A stretch of 64,000 nucleotides of DNA from Microscilla marina ATCC 23134 (GCF_000169175.1 NZ_AAWS01000008.1:1-64000), one strand, 5' to 3'. Positions 26,816-36,657 are shown, counted from the stretch's first letter. Translations and numbers: made by a program. Notes: a model not told the origin generated them from the sequence alone.

Positions 26816-29800
26816 TTAAACCTTGATGCCCATCCACAAAATATCATCACGTTGGGCTGCGGTTTCCATGTGTTCACTCAATTCTTTTTCTATGATTTCC
26901 TTCTGTTCGTCCAGTGGTAGCCATGCAATGTCCTGTAGCAACTGTTCGAGGCGTCTTGCCCCAAACTTTTTGCGCTCAGGATTGTTTTGATCTACCAAAC
27001 CGTCAGACCCTACATAGATGAGGCTGTCTTTGGGGAGAATCAGTTGGTGTTTTTCAAACGAAATTGTTTTATTTTGCAATCCTCCGATCGATTTTCGGGT
27101 ACCTTTGACTATATGCATTTCGTCTTTTTGTTTGGGAGTAAGGTAATACAAAGGACGACGCGCACTGGCAAAAGTGAGTTGGGTTGCTTCGTTACGAGTG
27201 TCTTCCATTACCATAATAATTACATCCATCCCGTTGATGTTGTTAGAGCTGGGTTGCTTAAGTGCTATTGCTACTTGTTCATGTAGTTGGTTGAGTATGT
27301 CTACTGGGTCATAACAGTCTTGTTGCAAAATAATTTTGTTGAAAAGGTTGTATCCAATCAAACTCATAAAAGCCCCTGGTACTCCGTGCCCGGTACAGTC
27401 TGCTGCAATTACTATCGTTTTATTACCCACCTTTTCTATCCAGTAAAAATCTCCCGACACAATGTCTTTAGGGTGGTATACAATAAAATAATTAGACAAA
27501 AAGGTTTTTACCCTGGAGTCAAAGGGTAAAAATGCTTGTTGGATAGTAAGGGCTGACTTAATACTTTGCTGAATCATTGTATTTTTTTGCAGCAAATGTT
27601 TATTTTGATCTTCTATATAGCTTCTTTGTGCCAAAATCTCATCCTGATTTTGTATAAGTTCTTCGTTTTGTGCCATGATCTCCTCGGTTCTTTCTTGCAC
27701 TACCAGTTCCAGCACTACTTTTTGCTTGATAAGGCGCCTTGAGTTAAGCCAGGCAATCAGCCCAATCAGGGCAATGCTCAGCACCACATACAAAGTGTAA
27801 GCCCACCAGGTACGGTACCAGGGAGGGCGTATTTCAAACGAAAAAGTATTGATTTTACTTTCTTTGTCGTACACATTGCGGGCTTTAACAGCAAAAGTAT
27901 ACGTGCCTTCTGGCAAATTGGTAAAATTGGCCTGGGGCTGCTTGTTCCACGCTGACCACTGATCTTGAAAACCTTCTAAACGATAGCGGTAACGGGTTTT
28001 TTCAATTTTTTCGTAGGTAATTGCGGCAAATTGTGCATTGATATTGTTTAGACCATAAGGCAATACTATCTTGGTGCGTTGTCTGCCATATTTAAATATG
28101 CTAGAGTCTTTTGCCTGAATATTTTTTATGATGACCCGGTAGCTTTGGTCAATGTTGGTAGGTTTTACCACATTGTAAATGAGCAACTTGTTAAGGTTGC
28201 CAATCAGTACTTCTTTTTCGGAAGGGGTAACCAGCACTGGAGCATCTACATCTACTCTAAGCCCGTTGGTGGCTATTTCTATGTTATTAAATAAGTTGGT
28301 AATCAGCTTAAAAGATCCATTGGCTTGTTTCTTAAGTACACCCGCCACTTCACGGTTGTAGGGCGCTCCTTGCCCCAGCCAGCAGTATATATTGCCTTTA
28401 GTATCTTCCTGAAAAGTGTATACACAATACTTGTCGCCTAGTGCCTGGTTGAAGCGTTTTATCGGAACAAACTTGTCTTTGGCGGCACTGTATTCATAAA
28501 AACCTTGAATGGTAGTAAATACTATTTTGCCGCTTTGAAGCCTGTACATACGGGTGTTGCGGTTAGAGGGTAACCCGCTTTTGTCGTTATAAAATGTTTG
28601 ACTAATAACCGAATCGCGTTGAGGGTTGAGTTTGAGTTTGTATACCCCCATGTTGTAGTGCGATATCCATAAATGTCCAGCATCGTCTTCTTTTATAAAG
28701 CGGGTTTCCTTTTCAAAGCCCTTGATTTTATGGGTTTTCCATTGGTCACCTTCTTTTTTTAGCAACCATATTCCTGTATTGTAGGTTCCTACTACAAAAT
28801 GATTTTCCGGAGCTTTGAGCTTGGTCAGTGAATGTGCATAACGATAACGCATCAATCTTTTGGCTACACTGTCTTTTACCTGGTATATACCCCAACTATT
28901 GGCAAGCAAGGTTTGGGAGCCATAATTGTAAAAATTCCAGCAATCGCCATACAAGTTTTTTACCTTCTTTATTTTCCCCTCTTCTTTGGTATAATAATAG
29001 GCACCGTGGTTGGTACCTATATAGGTGTAATGACTGTTGTTGCCCAGACTATAGATGACTCCTTTAAACCCATCTTTATTGTCGAAGTGGGTCAAGGGCG
29101 AATTAAGCATGATGGTAGCAATGCCATAGTCCATGGCCAGCCATAGGTTACCTTGGTGGTCGTAGTGCAAACCATTGATCTTGTTATTAATCGTTGCAGT
29201 ACTTGCTTTTATCTTATGTATAAGCTTACCGTTTTTGTCTAGGATAAATAAGTACTCATAACTTTTCAAAGCCATTTGTTGATTAGGCAGGCGGGTAATT
29301 TTTGCCAGGTACTCGTTTTTGAGGTAGGGAGCCAGTTGTTGAGGGGCTGCTTGTATTTTTTTGTCTTTGGAGGCTTTAGAGTCGTAAATCCAGATTTTCT
29401 TTTTTACATCTACAATCATCCATTTGTTGTCCGAAAAAGGGGCAATGAGGCTTAGTTGAGATAAGTCGAAACCCTCAATTAAGTTGGATACCTGAAATTT
29501 ACCTTGTTGGTATACCCACAGTTTGCCTTTACGTTTAATGTAAAGCTTATTGTTGAGTATATACGTACGAAACCGGCTAATTTTGACTACAGTAAATTTA
29601 TTGTTTTTGTAAATAAACATTTGCGTGTTACTCAAAAAAATCACCTGATCTTCAATAATATAGGTTTGATGGATGGTTTTTATATTTTTGACTTGTTGCT
29701 TGAGTTGGGCTTTGAGCGATGTAAAAACCCATTTGCCTTTTGAGTCGCGGGCAAAATACCCCATGTCTTCTACTGCACCCACAAATATTCGCCCATCGGC

Positions 29801-30064
29801 AGCCAAAGCAAGCGAATAAACAAAAGCTTTGTTAGGGAGGGTAATAAGGTTCCACTGCAAACCATCGTATTGCAGTATACCATCGTTGTTGGCTACATAC
29901 ATCATTCCCGACTTGCCCTGTATAATGTTCCAGTTTTGCCCGGCACCCCGGTATTCTTTAGGCGGGTAATTCTTGATAAATGGCTGTTGAGCGTAGGCAA
30001 AAGGAGATAGAAGGCATAAAAAGAAAATTAGATAATTATAATTTGCTTTGGGGATGTTTGCCAC
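26816..30064 (-). CDS. Propeller-type sensor with SpoIIE phosphatase output
   Basis: A 1082-residue transmembrane sensor. A signal-like segment (YLIFFLCLLSPFAYAQQ, from a GTG start) leads to a periplasmic region of two-component-regulator propeller repeats (about 30-660; for example NGLHYDHQGNLWLAMDYGIA). A Y_Y_Y domain follows (YRYRLEGFQDQWSAW, about 690-770), then a transmembrane helix (WWAYTLYVVLSIALIGLIAW) and a coiled coil. The output is a SpoIIE/PP2C phosphatase: VSGDFYWIEK, AADCTGHGVPGAFMS and YVGSDGLVDQNNPERKK. Hybrid histidine kinases usually carry this propeller; here the output is a phosphatase. The propeller may sense polysaccharide or another surface ligand. Confidence 0.88.
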   Translation of the reverse strand: MANIPKANYNYLIFFLCLLSPFAYAQQPFIKNYPPKEYRGAGQNWNIIQGKSGMMYVANNDGILQYDGLQWNLITLPNKAFVYSLALAADGRIFVGAVEDMGYFARDSKGKWVFTSLKAQLKQQVKNIKTIHQTYIIEDQVIFLSNTQMFIYKNNKFTVVKISRFRTYILNNKLYIKRKGKLWVYQQGKFQVSNLIEGFDLSQLSLIAPFSDNKWMIVDVKKKIWIYDSKASKDKKIQAAPQQLAPYLKNEYLAKITRLPNQQMALKSYEYLFILDKNGKLIHKIKASTATINNKINGLHYDHQGNLWLAMDYGIATIMLNSPLTHFDNKDGFKGVIYSLGNNSHYTYIGTNHGAYYYTKEEGKIKKVKNLYGDCWNFYNYGSQTLLANSWGIYQVKDSVAKRLMRYRYAHSLTKLKAPENHFVVGTYNTGIWLLKKEGDQWKTHKIKGFEKETRFIKEDDAGHLWISHYNMGVYKLKLNPQRDSVISQTFYNDKSGLPSNRNTRMYRLQSGKIVFTTIQGFYEYSAAKDKFVPIKRFNQALGDKYCVYTFQEDTKGNIYCWLGQGAPYNREVAGVLKKQANGSFKLITNLFNNIEIATNGLRVDVDAPVLVTPSEKEVLIGNLNKLLIYNVVKPTNIDQSYRVIIKNIQAKDSSIFKYGRQRTKIVLPYGLNNINAQFAAITYEKIEKTRYRYRLEGFQDQWSAWNKQPQANFTNLPEGTYTFAVKARNVYDKESKINTFSFEIRPPWYRTWWAYTLYVVLSIALIGLIAWLNSRRLIKQKVVLELVVQERTEEIMAQNEELIQNQDEILAQRSYIEDQNKHLLQKNTMIQQSIKSALTIQQAFLPFDSRVKTFLSNYFIVYHPKDIVSGDFYWIEKVGNKTIVIAADCTGHGVPGAFMSLIGYNLFNKIILQQDCYDPVDILNQLHEQVAIALKQPSSNNINGMDVIIMVMEDTRNEATQLTFASARRPLYYLTPKQKDEMHIVKGTRKSIGGLQNKTISFEKHQLILPKDSLIYVGSDGLVDQNNPERKKFGARRLEQLLQDIAWLPLDEQKEIIEKELSEHMETAAQRDDILWMGIKV

Positions 30065-30206
30065 AATGATTGGTTTAAAGTTAACGAAATAATTTAGCCT
30101 GCTATTAATCTAAGCAAAATATTTGCCGTGCTTACACAAAAGTATCGCGTTATTTACCGATAGGATAATAACCGTAGAATATCTATTAATTTTTTTGAAG
30201 ATTTAC

Positions 30207-31358
30207 TCAGGCACTTCTTTGAAATGTACAACCTGTCATATATACCTGCAGTTGTTGGCATATACTGTCTATTTTTTCAGGTTCTCCTGTGATATACAAA
30301 TACTGCAGATTTTTTTGTTGCGCAAGCTGTTTGATAGACGCTTCTGCTACAGGAAGATCAACGTAAAGCGTTTTTAGATTGGGAAGCATAGCTACAACAT
30401 CAGGCAGTTTATCAAAGGCATTACCTCTAATATCAAGCGCCTTTAGTGATACCAATGTTTTTAAACTGTTAGGTAAGTCTGTAAGCAAGTTGTTACGCAA
30501 ATCGAGCGATGAAAGTTTAGATAATTGCCCTATAGCATCAGGTAAACGGGTAATTTTGTTGTTTCTGAGTTCAAGGTTTTGGAGTTGTTCGAGCAAATGT
30601 ATATTGGAGGGCAGGGCAGCAAGCTGATTGTTTTTTAAATCTATGTGTTGCAAGTTGGGCATAAGCAGGAGTGCTTCTGGAAAACTGACAAAATGGTTGC
30701 GCGACAGATTAAAGCTTTCGCGGTGGTTGAGCTCGTGTAGGTTGGCAAGCGATAGCGGCAAGGTTTGCAAAGCATTGCTTTGTAGGGTGATACTTTCGAG
30801 TTGGCTTAGTTTGCCTATTTCTTCAGGCAGGCTACGCAATTGATTGCCCTTGAGTTCAAGTACTTTGAGTTGCTTTAGTTGACCAATGCTTTGGGGTAGT
30901 TCACGCAAACGGTTTCCCCGGACATCCAATTTTTCCAGGTTTTTCATTTGCCCTATTTCTTCGGGTAACTCCTTTATTTGATTGTTGTTAATAATCAACC
31001 CTCTCAAGTTGTCTAAATGGACAATGTCAGTAGGAAGGTGCTTGAGCAAGTTGCGCGACAGGTGCAGGTGTTTGAGTGACTTGAGCCAGACAAGTTCTTG
31101 TGGTACTTGGGTAAGTTGGCGGTTGGTGACAAATAATCGTTGCCAACCCATGACCTGGTGCATTTGGGCAATGGCCAATACTGTACTTTTTTGGGTAGGA
31201 TAATACCAGTGCCATATTTTTTGGTAGGGTTTGAGCATAGTTTTTCTGATGAGCCCTCCTTCCATTTGCTGGAAAAACAGTTCTACCGCCCATTTTTCTC
31301 CTGTTTGGAGCAATTCGAGCATTTTTACCTCAAACTCATTCAAGTCTTCAATTTTCAT
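30207..31358 (-). CDS. Leucine-rich repeat protein
   Basis: A 383-residue predicted cytoplasmic protein with about eleven consecutive 23-residue LRRs (from about residue 85 to 340; for example LKHLHLSRNLLKHLPTDIVH, LEKLDVRGNRLRELPQSIGQ, LSSLDLRNNLLTDLPNSLK). The N-terminal ~85 residues are helical and contain paired tryptophans (KIWHWYYP). There is no signal peptide or catalytic domain. The regular repeats predict a curved scaffold for protein binding. It lies between the propeller phosphatase (142 bp away, same strand) and the STAS-like gene. Confidence 0.85.
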   Translation of the reverse strand: MKIEDLNEFEVKMLELLQTGEKWAVELFFQQMEGGLIRKTMLKPYQKIWHWYYPTQKSTVLAIAQMHQVMGWQRLFVTNRQLTQVPQELVWLKSLKHLHLSRNLLKHLPTDIVHLDNLRGLIINNNQIKELPEEIGQMKNLEKLDVRGNRLRELPQSIGQLKQLKVLELKGNQLRSLPEEIGKLSQLESITLQSNALQTLPLSLANLHELNHRESFNLSRNHFVSFPEALLLMPNLQHIDLKNNQLAALPSNIHLLEQLQNLELRNNKITRLPDAIGQLSKLSSLDLRNNLLTDLPNSLKTLVSLKALDIRGNAFDKLPDVVAMLPNLKTLYVDLPVAEASIKQLAQQKNLQYLYITGEPEKIDSICQQLQVYMTGCTFQRSA

Positions 31359-31574
31359 ATCCTGGTTTCAAACAACTGGCGTTAAATTTACCCAAAGACA
31401 AAAATAAGCGATTATATTACTTTTACAACAATAATGGAGGTTATGCTATAGCAGATGCTATTTTTTTGTGGACTTTCTGATAAGGGTTATTCCTGAGTGT
31501 TGGTGGGCAATCCCGTGTAGAGCGTCTTGGTTGGCTTGTAGGAGTAATGAGGTGCATTTTGCCAGTAAATACAG

Positions 31575-31608
31575 GACTTTCGTCAAACCTTATAAGAAAG
31601 CCCTGCAG
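31575..31608. repeat. Short imperfect palindrome related to the 53-kb element
   Basis: CAGGACTTTC and GAAAGCCCTG arms form a near-palindrome just downstream of the STAS-like gene. The 15-mer TTATAAGAAAGCCCT (31590-31604) also occurs, inverted, at the left arm of the element at 53011-53177. It may act as a terminator. Confidence 0.45.
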
Positions 31609-31636
31609 TGTTTACAAGTTTTACAACGCCAAAACA

Positions 31637-32026
31637 CTATGAAGACATCAACCACTCTTCGGCTTGAGCCACAGTTTCAAAGATTTGAACATTTTCTTTG
31701 ATTGTGGGGGCGTGTTTGCTTATCTTTTCCTTGATTTGCTCGGCTATCAGGTTGTTAAAGATATCTTGTGAGACCACACGCGCTATTTTTACCTTTTTTT
31801 CAGACAATTGCTTGCCCAACACATCTACTGCCCATTGGCGCGATTTGGCGGGCAAAGCCTTGCCTAATGTAGCATCATACAGTATTTTTTGCTGTTCATC
31901 ACTCATCAAAGGCATTGTCTTGCCCCACATTTCCTGCATTTCTTCAAAGTTCATAAAACCCAATACCTTCATGTGTATAATATTGGTTTCTGTGTTTTTG
32001 CTTACAACATAATTCTTCTTTTTCAT
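31637..32026 (-). CDS. Small STAS/SpoIIAA-like protein (tentative)
   Basis: A 129-residue cytoplasmic protein without a named match. The predicted order (strand NIIHMKVLGFMNFEEMQEMW, helix, strand KILYDATLGKA, helix AVDVLGKQL, strand KIARVV, helices, strand VQIFETVAQAEEWL) fits the SpoIIAA-like/STAS fold used by many bacterial single-domain proteins. If so, it could be a phosphorylatable antagonist dephosphorylated by SpoIIE-type phosphatases, three of which are encoded within 12 kb. I see no clear conserved phospho-serine motif (DxS), which weakens this. It could instead be an unrelated Bacteroidota family. Confidence 0.45.
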   Translation of the reverse strand: MKKKNYVVSKNTETNIIHMKVLGFMNFEEMQEMWGKTMPLMSDEQQKILYDATLGKALPAKSRQWAVDVLGKQLSEKKVKIARVVSQDIFNNLIAEQIKEKISKHAPTIKENVQIFETVAQAEEWLMSS

Positions 32027-32210
32027 AAGTAGATGGTATTTATTATAGGTGTTACTAAATACTGGTGAAAGTGTATTTTAGGAGTTGTAAATGATGGTTT
32101 TTTGGGGATTAGCTTTCTTTAGGTTGGATAAGAATTTTTTGCCAGGGATATAAAAAAACATCTTTACAACATTACTATAACTGTAATCATTGTCAATAGG
32201 TTTATAATTT

Positions 32211-32238
32211 AACGTGAGTTAAAGGTTTAACTCACGTT
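32211..32238. terminator. Perfect 13-bp palindrome, possible terminator or operator
   Basis: AACGTGAGTTAAA-GG-TTTAACTCACGTT (32211-32238) lies in the gap between the glycosyltransferase stop (32353) and the STAS-like start (32026), both on the minus strand. The plus-strand side is followed by ATTTTT, but no plus-strand gene precedes it. On the minus strand the following run is weak. It could terminate the glycosyltransferase transcript or be a regulatory site for the STAS-like gene. The rest of 32027-32352 shows nothing else. Confidence 0.5.
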
Positions 32239-32352
32239 ATTTTTAATAAAGCAAATACCTTCTTGTAGCTTTTGGTTGTTTACTTTTTATCACATACTTA
32301 ACATAATTATAAGTTATAATACAAATAAGTGTGTAATAACCTGACAGGGCAA

Positions 32353-33354
32353 TCAACTTGCCAACAAAAAGTCAATACCCTCACAATAACCCAACTTTAA
32401 CAGGTGTGCCCTGATCTGGTCACGTGCTCCCCAATTGCCCACATAAGATACAATAAAGAGCTTGCCAGGCGGTGGAATGTCGTGAAAATGCAGACAGGGA
32501 ACATTTAGACGATGGTGACTACTTAAGTCAAAATACCCCTGAATACTGGTACCTAATTGTTCAAGCAACCGGGCACGCTTACGCGATAACTTGCCTGCTC
32601 CCCATACCCATATATCGGGTGCATGTATGTTGTGCTTTTGTAGCCATTGGGCAAGATAATAGGCCTTGGTTTTATAAAATTCTTGTGGCGAATAACGAGC
32701 ATCAGTGCGCGAGAGTCGAGTAGGGGCATCGTTCCATACAAGCAAGGTTTCGGGCACCTTTGCCATGTGTGCCCCTTGCCCAAGCCAACGCAACCACAGC
32801 TCATAGTCTTCAGGAAAATTACCTTGCCTGTAGTTGCCCCATTGTTTGACCGCACTTGCCCTAAACAAAACACTTGGGTGTGCCAGTGGTGACTCGACAA
32901 AACGGTGAAGGTTAATGTCGGTCGAGGTAATCAATGTATTGATCCAATCTACATAACGTTGGTAGCCCTTGGTTTGTAATTCGGTGCTTTGGTGTCGTAC
33001 CAAACAGCTCACCAAGTGTATGGCAGGGTGCTGCTCTAAAAAGTTCAGCTGTTTTTCCAGTCTTTGGGGCAAGGCAATGTCATCTGCATCCATACGGGCA
33101 ATATAAGGGGTAGTAATGTGGGCAAGCCCGGTATTGAGCGCGTATGCTATGCCTGCTTGTGGTTCGTCTATCAGCAAAACACGGTCATCTTTAGTAGCAA
33201 AACTTTGGGCAATAGCCCGGCTTTGGTCGGTAGAGGCATTGTTTACCAACACCAGCCTAAAGTTGGGCAACGTTTGAGCAAGTATGCTTTCTATAGCCTG
33301 AGCAAGGGTTTTTTCTGCATTATAAAAAGGCAATAGCACAGAAAGTAGACACAT
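32353..33354 (-). CDS. Family 2 glycosyltransferase
   Basis: A 333-residue GT-A glycosyltransferase that would transfer a sugar from an NDP donor. The first 110 residues show the GT2 signature: LSVLLPFYNAEKTLAQAIES, LVLVNNASTDQSRAIA and MDADDIALPQRLEKQL (DxD motif, binds metal and donor). A C-terminal region (from about 240) contains VWGAGKLSRKRARLLEQLGT, a Rossmann-like glycine motif, and may be a separate small domain. No transmembrane segments are visible. There are no other polysaccharide genes adjacent, so the product cannot be inferred. Confidence 0.85.
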   Translation of the reverse strand: MCLLSVLLPFYNAEKTLAQAIESILAQTLPNFRLVLVNNASTDQSRAIAQSFATKDDRVLLIDEPQAGIAYALNTGLAHITTPYIARMDADDIALPQRLEKQLNFLEQHPAIHLVSCLVRHQSTELQTKGYQRYVDWINTLITSTDINLHRFVESPLAHPSVLFRASAVKQWGNYRQGNFPEDYELWLRWLGQGAHMAKVPETLLVWNDAPTRLSRTDARYSPQEFYKTKAYYLAQWLQKHNIHAPDIWVWGAGKLSRKRARLLEQLGTSIQGYFDLSSHHRLNVPCLHFHDIPPPGKLFIVSYVGNWGARDQIRAHLLKLGYCEGIDFLLAS

Positions 33355-33485
33355 ATAAGCGTGGGTTTGTAAGTGCTGAACCGTAACTACAGGTAGCTAA
33401 TTGCTATATGTAATTACTTTATTATGAGTAGCTATAGGCAAGCAAAGGTATAGAATTAATTTGCCTCATAAAAACCTGCGACTCC

Positions 33486-35537
33486 CTAAAAGCTATTGGG
33501 TGCATAGGCCAACTTGCTTGATGTATGGTATTTCTGAAAATCTTCAGCAGTAAACCAAAAACCCATCAGCAAAATATCGTCAATCTGAAACTCACTGCCC
33601 TGCCAATCTTCCAAACGTTGTGCTATCAGGCTACACTGTAGGTTCATAGGCAGTGTGCAAGTTTGAGCAATGGCATTTTTGAGCCTTTTGGAGCTAAATT
33701 TGGCCTGCGATCTTTCTCCAAACTGATCGGTAATACCATCAGAAAATAAGTAAACCCGGTCGTTTACCTGTAGGTCAATATTTACCGTTTCCAAGTGGTC
33801 GTTGTCGTGCATGCGTTGGGTTCTTTTGTTAAAATAATCAGCCCCACCCCCAATCGACCATTTGTTGCCCTTAAACTCTACCAGTTGTTTGTTGCGCACG
33901 ACGTATAATGGGCGGTTGGCACCACAAAACTCTAGTTGGCGTTGTGCCATGTCTACCACACACAGCGACAAGTCCATGCCATCGCTTACCCGTTCGTTTT
34001 CGTTTACTTTTGACGATTCGCCCTGGTGTAGCAGGGTCTTTACCCGTTTGTTGAGGTGGTGTAAAATAACCACCGGATTGGTGTTTTTTTCTACGTCTAC
34101 AATCTGGTGCAACATATTATACGCAATCACGCTCATGAAAGCCCCTGGTACGCCGTGCCCGGTACAGTCAATGGCCGCAATGACCATTTTTTCGCCTTCA
34201 TCAGATAATTTAACCCGGCTGACCCAATAAAAATCGCCCGATACCATATCACGGGGTTTGAAAATGATAAAGTGTTGAGACAGCAATTCTTTTATTTCAC
34301 CTTTGGTAGGCAACAGCACATTTTGCAAACGTTCGGCGTAAGAAATGCTCTCTGTGATTTGGCTGCGTTGCTCTTCTATTTCTTTGTTTTGTTCTTCTAT
34401 CTCGTGTATCTTGAGGTTCAGCTTTCTGTTCAAGTCGTCCTGTTCTTGCATCTTAAAGCGGAGTTGACCTGCCATCCAGGTAAGACTACGGTGCAAAAAT
34501 TTGCGTTCGTCGTTGGATTTAAAACTGATATTTGCCCAAAAATTACCTTTGCCATACTCTTGCGCCAACTTAGCAAGCAATACTATAGGACGCGAAAAAT
34601 AATGGGCAAACAGCAAGGCAATGACAATGGCTACAAGAATGATAGGGATAAAACTAAGCAACAAAACATTACGAAGCTTGGTAGTGGGGGCATAGGCTAC
34701 CTTTTTGGGTATACTCATCACCAGTATCCAGCCGCTGCCCTTGTAGTTGAGGTAGCCTGGTTCGCGGCTATAAAAAAATATTCGACCGTCTTTTTCAAAG
34801 GTGCTTTGCTTTTTACGTTGTTGAGACTTATTCCACAAATGCTGACGAAGCAGGGCCAAATTAGGGTGTTTTTTTACCAATATATTTTTTGGATGACTGC
34901 TCGAATACAACAACCTGCCCTGCGTATCTATCAAGTCTATTTTTACTCCTTTGTTGAGCTCATGTAAGGGAATAGCAGGGCTAAAAACCTCGTACAAACG
35001 CTTGATGAGCACCCGCGAAACTACTATGCCTATTTTTTTTCCGTTTTTATTGCGAATGGTTTGGGCAAAGTGCATAACTGCCTTGCCCAACGACTCAGAC
35101 AAGGAAACGTCTAAAGCTGACTCTTGCCTGGTAAGCTGAGTCCAATATTTGGTATAACTATGTTGTTGCCCTATTTTCAACCCTTTGGTATCGGCTATTC
35201 TTACCCGTTGGGCATCAAAAAAAGAAAAGCTTTCATACAAAGGATTTTCTTTTTTTATACTTAATAAATGGTTGGTGATTTTCCGAGGGTGTTGGTGAAT
35301 ACCTGGCTGTTGAAATATGGCATCTTTGGCGATATGGCGGATATCTGAATGACGTTCAAACACAAAATAATCGATGCTGTTGATGATATAATCAGACTGG
35401 TTTTTGAGCTTACGTTTGATCTGCATCTCTAGCGAGTTTTCGGTGTTTTTTTTAGTAATCAGATAGAAAGCTATGGCGGTAAAAAACACCAGCACCATGC
35501 TAAAGACAGTCACCTTAAGGTAAATACTAATCTTCAT
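33486..35537 (-). CDS. Membrane sensor (dCache-like, HAMP) with SpoIIE phosphatase output
   Basis: A 683-residue inner-membrane receptor. TM1 (VFSMVLVFFTAIAFYLI, about 10-26) and TM2 (LLSFIPIILVAIVIALLFAHY, about 288-309) enclose an extracellular domain of about 260 residues. Its features (FSFFDAQRVRIADTKGLKIG, IGIVVSRVLIKRLYEVF) suggest a dCache small-molecule sensor. A HAMP-like linker and coiled coil follow, then SpoIIE/PP2C with VSGDFYWVSR, AIDCTGHGVPGAFMSVI and YLFSDGITDQFGE. The catalytic part resembles those at 20116 and 26816, with a different sensor in front. The gene appears monocistronic. Confidence 0.88.
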   Translation of the reverse strand: MKISIYLKVTVFSMVLVFFTAIAFYLITKKNTENSLEMQIKRKLKNQSDYIINSIDYFVFERHSDIRHIAKDAIFQQPGIHQHPRKITNHLLSIKKENPLYESFSFFDAQRVRIADTKGLKIGQQHSYTKYWTQLTRQESALDVSLSESLGKAVMHFAQTIRNKNGKKIGIVVSRVLIKRLYEVFSPAIPLHELNKGVKIDLIDTQGRLLYSSSHPKNILVKKHPNLALLRQHLWNKSQQRKKQSTFEKDGRIFFYSREPGYLNYKGSGWILVMSIPKKVAYAPTTKLRNVLLLSFIPIILVAIVIALLFAHYFSRPIVLLAKLAQEYGKGNFWANISFKSNDERKFLHRSLTWMAGQLRFKMQEQDDLNRKLNLKIHEIEEQNKEIEEQRSQITESISYAERLQNVLLPTKGEIKELLSQHFIIFKPRDMVSGDFYWVSRVKLSDEGEKMVIAAIDCTGHGVPGAFMSVIAYNMLHQIVDVEKNTNPVVILHHLNKRVKTLLHQGESSKVNENERVSDGMDLSLCVVDMAQRQLEFCGANRPLYVVRNKQLVEFKGNKWSIGGGADYFNKRTQRMHDNDHLETVNIDLQVNDRVYLFSDGITDQFGERSQAKFSSKRLKNAIAQTCTLPMNLQCSLIAQRLEDWQGSEFQIDDILLMGFWFTAEDFQKYHTSSKLAYAPNSF

Positions 35538-36048
35538 TCTTTTTTCAATTATCCCTTGGCAGTTTTAAATGTTTTCGGACTCAAACCTGGGGCTAAACGA
35601 TTAGGAGGTGATTGGACAGCCTAAAGGAAAATCCAGGTTGAATTCAACCACAAAACTACGGCTTTTGTCCATAGCATTTGCTTGTCAGGTGTTACCTAAT
35701 TATTAAATATACACAAGGTGCTGATTTATGGTGTAAATGTTTGATTGTTAGTGATTTATGTTTTGTTGAAATGATTCAAAAACAACATCAAAAAATACAA
35801 AAAACAATCAGTCGTTTGGCAAAATCTGAGGTAAAATGAAGCATTTACTCTGGTACATCGGGGGTGAAATAAATATGGCGTATTGAGTGTATACAAGTAA
35901 AAAATCTAAAGGTATATCCAAGGAGCTATTCCTTATACCCATAAAAAGTGTTGCATTACCTGTGTTTTGTGTTGGAACTTTTCCATATTAAATATTTGTT
36001 TTGCGTGAGTTTTAATTTTACAAAAATCTCATTTACCTACTAAAGCTT
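35538..36048. other. Divergent gap, nothing notable
   Basis: An AT-rich gap between the phosphatase gene (minus) and the cytochrome gene (plus). No repeat family seen elsewhere in the window was recognised here and no ORF is convincing. It should contain two promoters. Confidence 0.3.
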
Positions 36049-36657
36049 ATGAAAATAAACCCAATCCACACTGTTTGGCTGTCGTTGGCAGTACTTATTA
36101 CTAGTGCAGCTGTGCCCATTACCCAGCCTTTTAAAAACCACCACCATTCAACAATCCCCCAGGTTTACTCACCCGATCAGGCATTTGACAAAATGATGCG
36201 TGTACTCATGCACAAACGTTGTATGAATTGTCACCCCTCAGACGATCGCCCCCGCCAAGGCGAAGACAGTCATGTGCACAACTTTGGGGTACAGCGAGGC
36301 AAAGACAACCACGGCACCTTAAGCCTGCGATGCCAAACTTGTCATCAATCCGAAAACAATCCGTATTCTGGTGTACCAGGGGCACCTCATTGGGGACTTG
36401 CGCCAAAGTCGATGGGCTGGCAGGGGCTAAGCAAGGTAGCTATAGCCAAAGCCTTACTAGACCCTGCTAAAAACGGGGGGAGAAGCTTGACCGATATTGT
36501 AAAGCACCTGACCGAAGACAAACTGGTAGCCTGGGCGTGGAACCCTGGGATAGATGCCAGTGGCAAGGCTAGAGAAACCCCACCTGTATCAAGACAAGAA
36601 TTTATAAAAGCCGTAAAACAATGGGCAGATGCAGGTGCCAAAATACCTGAGAAATAG
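36049..36657 (+). CDS. Periplasmic diheme c-type cytochrome
   Basis: A 202-residue protein with an N-terminal hydrophobic signal (TVWLSLAVLITSAAVPI) and two heme c sites: Cys58-Met-Asn-Cys61-His62 and Cys95-Gln-Thr-Cys98-His99. The sequence between and after (HNFGVQRGKDNHG, PGAPHWGLAPKSMGWQGLS) has methionine and histidine candidates for distal ligands. Genes for IorA/IorB-like molybdenum hydroxylase subunits follow on the same strand (241 bp to iorA), so this is a likely electron acceptor for that enzyme, as in other cytochrome-linked aldehyde/isoquinoline oxidoreductases. The long gap leaves operon membership open. Confidence 0.82.
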   Translation: MKINPIHTVWLSLAVLITSAAVPITQPFKNHHHSTIPQVYSPDQAFDKMMRVLMHKRCMNCHPSDDRPRQGEDSHVHNFGVQRGKDNHGTLSLRCQTCHQSENNPYSGVPGAPHWGLAPKSMGWQGLSKVAIAKALLDPAKNGGRSLTDIVKHLTEDKLVAWAWNPGIDASGKARETPPVSRQEFIKAVKQWADAGAKIPEK

